DNA from: CAZSMK01 sp964608095
Lineage (GTDB): Bacteria; Sumerlaeota; Sumerlaeia; MWCT01; JAGHBZ01
Direction: 5' to 3'
Length of the DNA stretch: 64,000 bases
NCBI GenBank assembly: GCA_964608095.1
Contig: CAZSMK010000026.1
Location: 85,856 to 149,855, forward strand
The notes under the pieces are model-generated. The model ran no database searches and was not told the DNA's origin. It saw nothing but the letters and a program-made list of their open reading frames with translations. The stretch's first letter is position 1, and every line of letters begins with the position of its first letter. The translations under genes were made by a program, and so were the position numbers. This document shows, one piece after another, positions 34,650-42,597 of the stretch.

Positions 34650-36713
34650 TTATAGTTCCGGCGCTTTGTGAACCGCCGGGTCGAATACTTCAATCCTCTC
34701 TATCAAGGCTTGTGATTTTGCCAAATCAAGCGAGCCACTCGTGCCTGTTGTTTTAAGCATGTGTTTGAACCGTTCAAGGGCATTGAAGTCACGTAATCCC
34801 GCAGCTTTAGCATAGATTTCCTGATGTTCCGACATGGAAGGAATACGTGCCTCGAAGTCTTTTTCCTGCACAATACTTGCCTCTTCAAATCCTATCCTGA
34901 GACCGTTAACGATATAATCAAAAGCGACGCTCGATTTCCCGTCATGCAATTCTCGAACAACCATTTCCTCTGTCGAGAGTGACGCCACATAGAGCCCTTT
35001 ACAGTCTTCGCGGGGAGTAAGTTGCGCAGATAAGCCTATGTCTGGATTCGTAACCCATTTAAAGGTGTCGCCGAGTGATACGCGCGCTTTTCCGTTAACA
35101 AGACGCCCCGAGCCGCGGGTATAGGTAGCTACTTCATCGCCTTCCGGGGCTGCATACACAATAATTCTATCATTCTCATAAGGATGGTTCTGTACAAAGG
35201 TGCAATCACCGACGCCGTAACATTTAGATGTATCGTGGGCGATTCTGACGAAGCTGGACTGATCGGTATCGTCGAATATGCCGCCCGCATAAGAACCAAA
35301 TGCAGCGATACCGTCATAGTGAGATGCAACCTCGACTTTACCGGTACCGTCAGTGGACTGGAAATACCCCCCTGCCTCGATTCCTTCCGCCCATAATCCC
35401 CATTCCTTGTTCTCTAAGTCTTTATACCCGCAGCGAACCTCGGCGTTCTCGTCGCTGTGAAGGAAATGACCGCCGACTTTGGCGCCCTTTGCCATTATAC
35501 CTTCTTCGCGTCCTTCGCCGTCTGTATAAGCGACCCAGGCTTCGCCGGTGCCATTCGAGTCTTTGAAATAGCCGCCTGCCGAGTCGCCTTGTGCGCTCAG
35601 ACCATAATGCCCCGTTGCTGCGCTGGCTTCCCCGGAAAAGGTCTTTGTCTTGAAGTATCCGCCCTTGCTGCCCTCGCCATACACGGCGTAATCTCCCACG
35701 CCAAGCTTTGCAATGGTAAAATTTAAACCGTGCACCTCGAGCGGTGCTGTGGGAATGTCCGTACCTATACCGACGTTACCATCACCGAGATACAACGTTC
35801 CCCAGGCGCTTGTTGTTCTGTTCCACACCTGGATATATCCCCTGCTCAAGCTGGCGTTATAGGCAAGCTCAAGACTTCCACCGGTGCCGACAGCGGGCCA
35901 GCTCGGTACTCCCTTGATACGAGCAGCACCGTCTACGTCCAGTGTTGCGGCGGGTGAGGCTGTTCCGATTCCAACGTACCCCGTACCGTCCTGGATTACC
36001 ATCCTCGTCCCCGGCGTTCCGTTGAAATCATACCAGTAGATATATTGACTCCCGGCATTCCATGCATTGCTCCACTTACTAACGCCATTTTGCTGAACAT
36101 CTATTCCTGTCAACACATCATTGGTGTTTAATTCAAGTCTGGGTTCGGTGTCTACCACGATAAGGTCCCCCTCGATGACCGTATTATTCAAAAATAAGCC
36201 GGCATAGCCGGTCCAAAGAGTAGTAACTGACAATACTGCGGCTGGGTGGGAGAGCGCACCGCTTATGTGAAGGGGAACGGGAAAGGAGTCGGTATTCTTC
36301 GCCATGAACGCATAGGCAACGGAATGAAACTCTATCCTTGGAGAAAAATTTTCTTCAGCTTCAAAGGAACCGTTTGTATTCAAGTCAACCGTGACCTCGA
36401 GCCAGAGTTCGGGGTGAAGAACAAAGAACTTCTCACTGAAGGGTGAAATGGCACCCAGCTCAACCGAGAAGTGTCCTTGCACAACGTCGACAGCAGAAGC
36501 GGAGGTGTGATATTCATTCCAGAGTGAACCTCCATCCATCTCAGCATCAAACAACCAGAAGCGCATATTGTATGTTCCCGTTGCAAGGGGAACCCCGTTG
36601 CCGTCTTTGAGCATTCCCTGAATGATGATGGAATCGGAGGCAAGAAGAATATGAGTGATGAGGACAAGGGCAAGGATTACAGAAGATTCAATTATATTAA
36701 ATTTGTACCGCAT
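34650..36713 (-). CDS. secreted tail-fibre-like repeat protein, copy 1
   Basis: The upstream paralogue, 687 residues, with the same architecture: signal peptide (VILALVLITHILLAS), SIIIQGMLKDGNGVPLATG beta domain, two GxVGIGTxxPxxxLDV/LEV motifs, GGYFKD/GGHFLH block and the same C-terminal domain. The two proteins differ clearly in the N-terminal and C-terminal parts. In the middle (about 35445-35710 here and 33340-33600 in the neighbour) they are almost identical at the DNA level, with one 68-base stretch I read as the same in both. This pattern suggests gene conversion or selection on that block. The pair probably forms an operon. Confidence 0.85.
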   Translation of the reverse strand: MRYKFNIIESSVILALVLITHILLASDSIIIQGMLKDGNGVPLATGTYNMRFWLFDAEMDGGSLWNEYHTSASAVDVVQGHFSVELGAISPFSEKFFVLHPELWLEVTVDLNTNGSFEAEENFSPRIEFHSVAYAFMAKNTDSFPVPLHISGALSHPAAVLSVTTLWTGYAGLFLNNTVIEGDLIVVDTEPRLELNTNDVLTGIDVQQNGVSKWSNAWNAGSQYIYWYDFNGTPGTRMVIQDGTGYVGIGTASPAATLDVDGAARIKGVPSWPAVGTGGSLELAYNASLSRGYIQVWNRTTSAWGTLYLGDGNVGIGTDIPTAPLEVHGLNFTIAKLGVGDYAVYGEGSKGGYFKTKTFSGEASAATGHYGLSAQGDSAGGYFKDSNGTGEAWVAYTDGEGREEGIMAKGAKVGGHFLHSDENAEVRCGYKDLENKEWGLWAEGIEAGGYFQSTDGTGKVEVASHYDGIAAFGSYAGGIFDDTDQSSFVRIAHDTSKCYGVGDCTFVQNHPYENDRIIVYAAPEGDEVATYTRGSGRLVNGKARVSLGDTFKWVTNPDIGLSAQLTPREDCKGLYVASLSTEEMVVRELHDGKSSVAFDYIVNGLRIGFEEASIVQEKDFEARIPSMSEHQEIYAKAAGLRDFNALERFKHMLKTTGTSGSLDLAKSQALIERIEVFDPAVHKAPEL

Positions 36714-36929
36714 GGTTTATTTTCCTTTCTATTCGAAACTTCAAAAAACCTGCTATTGGAAAACAATGAATTCGAGAAAGTCAAGAAAAAGTTTTGAGGT
36801 GGATATTCCGGATGCGGTTGATTTACGAAATAGGGATATCATAGCAAAACAGGCTTCTGCTTTTGTAAAAGCCTTGTATCCGACCGATCAGTCGGATCAG
36901 TCGGTTCAGTCCTGTAGAAACTTATATCC

Positions 36930-37253
36930 TCAGGGTTGGGGTCGATCTGACTCCTTCGTCTTCAGTGCGGACTTCTTTCGGATAAGAGATATGGTTTTGT
37001 TCATTTTCAGGTATCTAACAATACCGATGATATTGGTGATGAGTCCGACAGAGATACTTGCAACGCCGAGGGCTAAAAACCATCGTTCGCGGACGAATTG
37101 CAAAATGGTCACACCGGCAATAAACAGGGCGACTCCCGCACGCAGATATGCCAGCAGCGTTCGTTCGTTTGCCAGAACCGTACGATCGATTGCGAGCTCA
37201 TCTCTCAGAATCAGGTTTTCATTTTCAAACTTTCTATAGGGTGACTGTTTCAT
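36930..37253 (-). CDS. DUF202 (YidH) family membrane protein
   Basis: A 107-residue protein with the DUF202 signature LANERTLLAYLRAGVALFIAG and two or three transmembrane helices (about 40-60 and 63-83). The family has no known function. It follows the uracil-DNA glycosylase gene by 9 bases, so both likely share a transcript. Confidence 0.93.
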   Translation of the reverse strand: MKQSPYRKFENENLILRDELAIDRTVLANERTLLAYLRAGVALFIAGVTILQFVRERWFLALGVASISVGLITNIIGIVRYLKMNKTISLIRKKSALKTKESDRPQP

Positions 37254-37262
37254 GACAAAGCC

Positions 37263-37841
37263 TTAACTTTTTATAATCTTTTGTTTTAGTCCGACGAGCG
37301 CGTCGAAATCGTTCTTCATAGTCTCACGGATTTCGGGAAATCTCATACCCGCGGCAGGATGATACGTCAGAAAATAACACCGCCCGTCTTTGTCTATCGT
37401 CTTTCCGTGCAATTCCTTCATGGAGCCTTTCATGCCTGAGAGATTTTTCACCGCTACTTTGCCAAGCAGGACAACAATTGCGGGCTGAATCAACTCGATC
37501 TGTGGCTTCAGCCAGTTGGCTATACATGTTGCGGGTTCGTCGTCGCGTGGTTCTCTATTGTCCGGTGGTCTGCATTTCACGCAACTGGTGATAAAGAGAC
37601 GTCTTCGGCTTAACCCGGCGATTTGAAGAACCTCGTCGAGAAATTTACCCGCACGACCGCAAAATGGTCTTCCGTTTATGTCTTCCTGTTCGCCCGGCGC
37701 TTCCCCTATGAGCATAATGCGCGACGAAACATCGCCTTCACCCGGAACGGCATGTCTCCTGTTTTTATAAAGGCGACATTTCCGGCACCGCTCTATCCCA
37801 TGATGTATATGCTGGAGTTCCTCTGTCTTGGTAAGAGACAT
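37263..37841 (-). CDS. uracil-DNA glycosylase, type 4/5 (Fe-S)
   Basis: Removes uracil from DNA. The protein has the family-4 features: an Fe-S cluster-binding CRKCRLYKNR at the N-terminus, the uracil pocket GEAPGEQEDINGRPFCGRAG, the second cysteine pair in FITSCVKCRPPDNREPRDDE, and the HPAAGMR motif. I place the start at ATG 37841 (192 residues); the frame is open further upstream, to a TTG at 37895, but the extra 18 residues do not resemble the family. It overlaps no other gene and precedes the DUF202 gene. Confidence 0.95.
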   Translation of the reverse strand: MSLTKTEELQHIHHGIERCRKCRLYKNRRHAVPGEGDVSSRIMLIGEAPGEQEDINGRPFCGRAGKFLDEVLQIAGLSRRRLFITSCVKCRPPDNREPRDDEPATCIANWLKPQIELIQPAIVVLLGKVAVKNLSGMKGSMKELHGKTIDKDGRCYFLTYHPAAGMRFPEIRETMKNDFDALVGLKQKIIKS

Positions 37842-38217
37842 GTGTATAAATCCCTGAAGGCTGAAAGAACATAATCTGGTATGCGAGGTTTTCAAGTCAA
37901 GATATAATCAGTGATATCCCACTACACGGCTGGCAGGTCACGCCCAACTGACGTTCCGCAGCGTCAATTTCTTAGGGCGAAGGCAAGCAGAGAGGTGTGG
38001 GTACAGGCTCATTGCTCTGCCGGAGTTTTTGATACTGTCGTCCAATTTTCGTGTTTCATACTTTTTAAGGTGCCTCACATAAATCTGTGCAATAAAAGAG
38101 TAGATAAGCATGCGCTAACTCCAGTAATCTTCGTAGTGTAGAACACAAAACGAAGGAGGAGAATAGCGCCTGCTACAAAAAAGTACGATTCGAAAGACTC
38201 GTGGAGTCAAGCGCCAC
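37842..38217. other. intergenic gap
   Basis: Nothing coding is supported here between the uracil-DNA glycosylase gene and the transposase remnant. The promoter for the glycosylase operon should lie in its left part. No terminal inverted repeat of the IS remnant was found in it. Confidence 0.35.
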
Positions 38218-38853
38218 ATGATAAAAAAGATGACCTGGCAAGCCGATGAACTACTGATAGAAGCTGGATAGACATCGGAGAAGATATCTTCCCTGCAGTC
38301 GTTGTGGTAAGCGGGGAATGGTTCGCGATCGATTAAAGCCTCGCAAGTGGCGGCATGCCCCGTTGTCGGGAATACCGGTGACCATACACTACGCCCCGGC
38401 TCAAGTACGATGTAAGAAGGGTGGCAAGATCGTGGTAGAGGACATTCCTTGGGCTCTGGGAAAATGCCGTCTTTCGAGGGGGTTGATCTGGTTACTAACA
38501 AGATGGACCACGTTATTAGCCGGGGATGTCGTGGCTCGATTGTTTGGCGTGCATTGGAACACCGTAGCAACGGCGGTAAGACAAGCGGTGAGCTATGGTC
38601 TGAACCATCGAGAACTGGGAACGGTTCTGTATATAGGGGTCGATGAACTCTCTCGTCGGAAAGGTCATACCTATGTAACGAATATCTATGATTTGTCTCA
38701 ACGCCGTTTACTCTGGTCAGGAGAAGGGCGCAGTATCGAAACATTGGAAGCATTTTTTAAGAACATGGCGAGGCCTTACAGGACAAAGTTGTGGGAGTGT
38801 GCTGTGATATGTGGAAGCCCTATATTACGATGATACAGAAGCATCCTGCGGCA
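38218..38853 (+). pseudogene. ISL3 family transposase remnant
   Basis: The frame from about 38276 reads a zinc-finger-like CSRCGKRG and APAQVRCKKGG (a Gly replaces the expected Cys), followed by HWNTVATAVRQAVSYGLNH and YIGVDELSRRKGHTYVTNIYDL, which carries the first catalytic Asp of the ISL3 DDE transposases. At about 38770-38790 there is a frameshift: the sense continues as KVVGVCCDMWKPYITMIQK in another frame, with the second catalytic Asp region. Another frame change lies near the beginning (MTWQADELLIEAG, then stop). Homology ends at about 38853, half way through the protein, where it meets a RhuM fragment on the other strand. The element is dead. No terminal repeats were identified. Confidence 0.8.
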
Positions 38854-39083
38854 ACCTGTTCCAAAATGGAACAGGTTGACTCTTTTTCTAACTCACCCGT
38901 TTTGTAAATATTATTGATGTGTTTAACAATTGCAGGGCGATTCACATCAAAAAGTTTTGCAATTAAATGCGCATCAAGCCAGACAGTATCCTGTTCAAGT
39001 TTAACTTGTATTTCCGGCCCGGTTGGAGATTTGTAAATTATTATTTCGCCTTTTTTGAAATCGGCTTGCTTCATAGGACGCAT
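38846..39083 (-). pseudogene. RhuM family protein, N-terminal fragment
   Basis: About 80 residues match the N-terminus of RhuM/virulence-related proteins: IIIYKSPTGPEIQVKLEQDTVWLDAHLIAKLF is followed by NRPAIVKHINNIYKTGELEKESTCSILEQVA. Homologues are over 300 residues, so most of the gene is missing. The homology stops at about 38848, at the same place where the ISL3 remnant on the plus strand stops; the two share a GCGGCA-type microhomology. RhuM genes are often found within restriction-modification or Fic/toxin clusters. The frame runs on to about 38820 in IS sequence. The gene upstream ends one base before its start codon. Confidence 0.75.
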
Positions 39084-39084
39084 A

Positions 39085-39315
39085 TTAACACCATATCAAC
39101 GGCTTAATGAGTGTATAATCCAAATCTCTGGTACCTGCCTGCCGCGCCGCATCTTCACTCCACTTTCTTAATCTACCTGCTTCTAATTCTCGTTTTATAC
39201 ATTTTCCACCAAAACCGGTTTTAAGTTCTTTTTCTCTTTTTACCCCCCCTCACGAGTTTCAAACGCCTCTAAAAACATCTTGCAATGCTTTATAAAATTT
39301 CTGTTCCTTTGTCAT
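39085..39315 (-). pseudogene. DNA methyltransferase-like gene relic
   Basis: The ATG at 39315 begins with MTKEQKFYKALQDVF, which resembles the N-terminus of site-specific DNA methyltransferases of type III or IIG systems. Two in-frame stops follow, then the same frame continues with protein-like text (GFGGKCIKRELEAGRLRKW) to a stop at 39085-39087, one base before the RhuM fragment start. I interpret this as a strongly shortened gene with an internal deletion that was in an operon with the RhuM gene. The first 15 residues are the only basis for the family; confidence is modest. Confidence 0.45.
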
Positions 39316-39685
39316 AGAACCAATCCTTACCTTGATAATCTCACGATGCTGTCCATCTTCTCTGCCCTGAAAGCTCATGCCATACGAATATCCTCAACTT
39401 TCTTCTCTCACATCCCGCCTCATTCTTTGATTTTCATGCAACATCTCTGGAGTCTTTATCTCGCTTGATGACTACCGTACTTAATAATCTCTTGTTTCCG
39501 ACATCCATAGACGTTGCCATAAAGTCATATTGTTTTCAGCGCATTACTTAATGTTTTCTGCTCGTCTTTTGAATCTTTTCCGAAAACCACATAAAGAGAT
39601 GATATGAACTCCGTAGATAGGGTGCAACAAGTATTTGAACGTCCTCGTTTTTGAAGATAGGTTAATCCTGAGCGTGCTACGCTAG
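39316..39685. other. intergenic gap, possible coding relics
   Basis: No intact gene is visible. On the minus strand, text such as FGKDSKDEQKTLSNALKT near 39560-39600 reads as protein for a short stretch, suggesting another decayed gene in this graveyard region, but I cannot name it. Confidence 0.3.
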
Positions 39686-39961
39686 TCAGGAATCTGGACG
39701 AATCGGCTCTGTACGTAACTTCATGCCGAGGGCATGGATAACATTGAGGATTGTGTCGAAGCGCGGGATTCGCTCCCCGGAGAGGGCTTTGTAAAGGCTT
39801 TCTCGCATCAGGCTGGCATCACGCGCTATCTGTAACATACCCCGTGCCCGTGCGATATTGCCTAACGCTTTAGCAATAAATGCAGCATCGCCTCCTGCTT
39901 CATCGAGACAGGCTTCAAGATACGCAGCCATCTCATCATTCATGGGTACGCAGATGTTCAT
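39686..39961 (-). CDS. orphan addiction-module antidote (HigA-like antitoxin)
   Basis: The 91-residue protein has the putative addiction-module antidote pattern: DEMAAYLEACLDEAGGDAAFIAKALGNIARARGM, then a helix-turn-helix (QIARDASLMRESLYKALSGE) and the closing RFDTILNVIHALGMKLR. It normally acts as antitoxin and operator-binding repressor of a RelE/HigB-type toxin encoded directly upstream. No toxin gene is present on either side: only 55 bases separate it from the HhH protein gene, and the other side is the decayed region. The N-terminus is shorter than the usual 100 residues. It may be a leftover or act as a lone repressor. Confidence 0.8.
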   Translation of the reverse strand: MNICVPMNDEMAAYLEACLDEAGGDAAFIAKALGNIARARGMLQIARDASLMRESLYKALSGERIPRFDTILNVIHALGMKLRTEPIRPDS

Positions 39962-40016
39962 TTACATCATATCGTGTTGTCTTTATTTTAGCCACAAAAA
40001 TACTCCTGAAGATTCC

Positions 40017-40889
40017 TCAGGAGTGGGTGGCATAATGTTTTTTGCACTCGGCTTCGCGGCCGCGTACTACTCGTTTTCCTTTTAGTTCTCCGTGTTCAGC
40101 GGTTACTACTGTACATTGGTCTTCCTCGTTGTCCTTTTTAAAATAAACGACGACCCAATCGTGAGTTTTTCCGAGTTCATGCGCCTTTGCCGTATTGGAA
40201 TATAGAACCGTGAAGCTCCAACCATTCCGCTTGGTCTTCATGAGGGGAAGCCATTTTTCGCCTTCAGGATTGAATCGTCGCGGCGCGATTTTCTTCAGTG
40301 TATCCTTCTCCGCTTTTGTACGGTACTCTTCGTCAATATCGAGAAGAAGATTGATCGAGGGAACATCAGTTTCTTTTCGCTTTTGGCGTCGACGTGCCCT
40401 GCGCGATGACGAGCGGCTCAACATCCCTGCAAGAGCATTGATCACCCCCTCGACACGTTTTTCACCGACCCCTTCGAGCGACTCCAGCCGCCCGTCATGT
40501 GCCGCTTGCTCGAGCTCTTCCAACGACTCGATACCAAGCTCTTCATGAATACGACGAGCGAGTTCCTCTCCTATACCGGGCACCCGCGTAAAAACTCGTT
40601 CAGGAGATATTTCGCTCTCGAGCTTGTCAACGAGCCCGAGCCGGCCCGTTTGCACGAATTCCTGGATCAAGCCGGCAAGTTTCAAACCAATACCCGCTAT
40701 ATCGGTCAATCCTTCCGCTCCCTTCTCCTTTACCAATGCCGCTATCGACTCATCTGTGTTTCTCACGGATCGAGCTGCTTTTCTATAACTTTGTATGCGG
40801 AAAGTATTTTTGTCCAGGATCTCGAGCAAATCTGCGATGTGATCGAAGGTATCGGCGATCCTGTCGTTATCTATGTTCCCGGTTACCAT
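40017..40889 (-). CDS. helix-hairpin-helix DNA-binding protein (PolX N-domain-like)
   Basis: The first ~150 residues look like the N-terminal part of bacterial family X polymerases: an 8-kDa-like region (ADTFDHIADLLEILDKNTFRIQSYRKAARSV) with two HhH motifs (LTDIAGIGLKLAGLI, then FTRVPGIGEELARRI) and a further one (LEGVGEKRVEGVI). The polymerase palm and PHP domain of PolX are absent. A basic linker (RSSSRRARRRQKRK) leads to a C-terminal domain of about 110 residues (DVPSINLLLDIDEEYRTKAE and DWVVVYFKKDNEEDQCTVVT). I assign a DNA-structure-binding role by homology of the HhH part only. Start ATG 40889 has AAGGTG upstream. Confidence 0.85.
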   Translation of the reverse strand: MVTGNIDNDRIADTFDHIADLLEILDKNTFRIQSYRKAARSVRNTDESIAALVKEKGAEGLTDIAGIGLKLAGLIQEFVQTGRLGLVDKLESEISPERVFTRVPGIGEELARRIHEELGIESLEELEQAAHDGRLESLEGVGEKRVEGVINALAGMLSRSSSRRARRRQKRKETDVPSINLLLDIDEEYRTKAEKDTLKKIAPRRFNPEGEKWLPLMKTKRNGWSFTVLYSNTAKAHELGKTHDWVVVYFKKDNEEDQCTVVTAEHGELKGKRVVRGREAECKKHYATHS

Positions 40890-41014
40890 GAAGTTCACAC
40901 CTTATTAAGGATACATCAACCGCGGTTCTCATAGTAAGAAATCTCATAACGCGCGGAACACTCGAGGCTTTGCATAAAGGTCAACTCACCCGATAGCCGC
41001 GGAGGGCTACAAAA

Positions 41015-41458
41015 TTACCGTCTAAAAGTGCCGATATATTCTGCCGAATCAAGCACATGTTCCTTCATCGCGTCCATGACATCGCTTTTAGTGGCGCCTG
41101 GGTCGAGTTCGAGCGTAGTATCCAGGGCATAAAGTCGGAAATGATAATGATGCGGCGGGTCGCCTTCCGGCGGCATAGGTCCCCCGTATTTCATGTTCCC
41201 GAAACTGTTCTCGCCCATCAACCCAATGGTAGACTCATCCTCTTCCAAAGAACTCACATGCGATGGGATTTTGTAAAGAACCCAGTGAACCCATGGTTCT
41301 TCCTGCGGCGCATCGGGATCGTCGCATATCAGGACAAATTCTTTTGTGTCGCCCGGCACATCGTCCCACTCGAAGGGCGGCGATATATTTTCTCTTTCTC
41401 CTGTGTATTTTACCGGCAGTGCCTCTTCATAGCCAAATGCAGCGCTTTTCAATTTCAT
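41015..41458 (-). CDS. YbhB/YbcL family PEBP protein
   Basis: A 147-residue phosphatidylethanolamine-binding-like protein. It has YTGERENISPPFEWDDVPGDTKEFVLICDDPDAP, HWVLYKIPSH and HHYHFRLYALDTTLEL, the ligand pocket residues of the family. E. coli YbhB/YbcL are the nearest described types; cellular role unclear. Preceded by a clear AAGGAGG site. Confidence 0.95.
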   Translation of the reverse strand: MKLKSAAFGYEEALPVKYTGERENISPPFEWDDVPGDTKEFVLICDDPDAPQEEPWVHWVLYKIPSHVSSLEEDESTIGLMGENSFGNMKYGGPMPPEGDPPHHYHFRLYALDTTLELDPGATKSDVMDAMKEHVLDSAEYIGTFRR

Positions 41459-41718
41459 AAAATTCCTCCTTTTTGTCTTAAACTCAATACGGTAACAAAA
41501 CCTTCACCTTGAATTTTATCATACTCGTCGTTTATATCAATTTCCCCTTACCGCTTTTTAGTGACTTTATTCCACCTTCAGAGCATCGCCCGGGAAAGAG
41601 ATCTTGTAGCCGGACAATCCTTTTTGATAAAAATAAGTCGTATAGGGTGATTAATCCCCCCGAATTACGGATCTAATTCAAGATAAGAACGTTCTTCGGC
41701 ATACGTAAAACAAATAAA

Positions 41719-42504
41719 ATGACCCATCAAAAAAGTAAACAAAGAAACAGACTTATCGCAGGAATAGACGATGCGACAAAATGCCCCTGCATCGGGAGTA
41801 TTTTTATAGTGGGTGTTGTGGCGGACGATAAATCTGTGAGGAAATGGAAGTCCCTCGGCGTCAAGGACAGCAAGTTATTGACGCCGAAACGAAGAGAACA
41901 TCTCGCCGGCATTATCAAGGAAACAGCTCATCAATATATTATCTGCGAACTGACGCCTTCACAGATCGACGACAAGTGCTTCAACCTCAACGAGTGGGAG
42001 ATGCTGACCGTATTACAAATCGTCTCGCGATTCGATGCGCTTGAGCAGATCGAAGAGGTCATAGTCGACAACTGGGAGGTCAAGGAAGAAAAATTTGCCG
42101 AGAGATTGGCATCGATGACAAGAAAGTCGCTCGCCAAACTCCTGAAAGAAAAGAACGTGGATATAAACCGCGAGAGGATTCCGGAGATTCTATTCAAACC
42201 CGAACACTATGCGGATGAAACCTATACTATCGTGGGCGCGGCATCCATTCTTGCCAAGACGTCATCGGATAAACAGTATGCGGACTACAGGGAGAAATAC
42301 GGAGATTTCGGAAGCGGTAGTCCGGGTGATCCACTCACGCGTCTCTTTGTATGGCAACATCGTAAAAATCCTCTTCCCATAATCAGGACAAGCTGGCAAA
42401 CGTTCAAAGACCTCTCGGTTATAGAACGCATCGAGGCGGATGAGTTATATGCCACTCGAAGCGGAAACATAGCCGGTCGGCTCGAAAGGGGTACTAAAAA
42501 ATAA
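41719..42504 (+). CDS. RNase HII-like protein, archaeal type, altered active-site motif
   Basis: A 261-residue protein of the RNase HII family, closer to archaeal/eukaryotic forms: VKDSKLLTPKRRE (48-60), HYADETYTIVGAASILAKT (163-181), GSGSPGDPLTRLFVWQ and the archaeal-type ending PIIRTSWQTFKDL. At the N-terminus the usual GIDEAGRGP reads GIDDATKCPC: Asp17 is kept, but Glu becomes Asp18 and the GRG loop that recognises the RNA-DNA junction is lost. The Asp that follows 'VIV' (117, in VDNW) and Asp166 are conserved, so three or four acidic residues remain. Either it is a specialised enzyme or a non-catalytic homologue. It lies alone, with a shared terminator downstream. Confidence 0.8.
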   Translation: MTHQKSKQRNRLIAGIDDATKCPCIGSIFIVGVVADDKSVRKWKSLGVKDSKLLTPKRREHLAGIIKETAHQYIICELTPSQIDDKCFNLNEWEMLTVLQIVSRFDALEQIEEVIVDNWEVKEEKFAERLASMTRKSLAKLLKEKNVDINRERIPEILFKPEHYADETYTIVGAASILAKTSSDKQYADYREKYGDFGSGSPGDPLTRLFVWQHRKNPLPIIRTSWQTFKDLSVIERIEADELYATRSGNIAGRLERGTKK

Positions 42505-42543
42505 CGAAACGCGCCTTCATTTTTTTATGATGGTAAAAAGAGA

Positions 42544-42577
42544 ACCCCGGGAGAGAACTTACCCGGGGTAATTTTTT
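42544..42577. terminator. bidirectional terminator between rnhB-like gene and nifJ
   Basis: A perfect 8-bp palindromic stem (ACCCCGGG / CCCGGGGT, 10-base loop) lies between two converging genes. It is followed by a T-run on the plus strand (42572-42577) and an A-run on its other side (42535-42539), which reads as T on the minus strand. It can end both the plus-strand RNase HII-like transcript and the minus-strand nifJ transcript. Confidence 0.85.
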
Positions 42578-42597
42578 AGTGTCATACTATCGCGAAT

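Noticed and set aside
30289..36713. A prophage from terminase to tail fibres
   Set aside because: The fibre-like proteins have signal peptides, and no capsid, portal, tail-assembly, lysis or integration genes are present.
38115..38753. 212-residue open frame opposite the transposase remnant
   Set aside because: It is the shadow of the ISL3 coding strand; its composition is Arg/Ser/Pro-biased.
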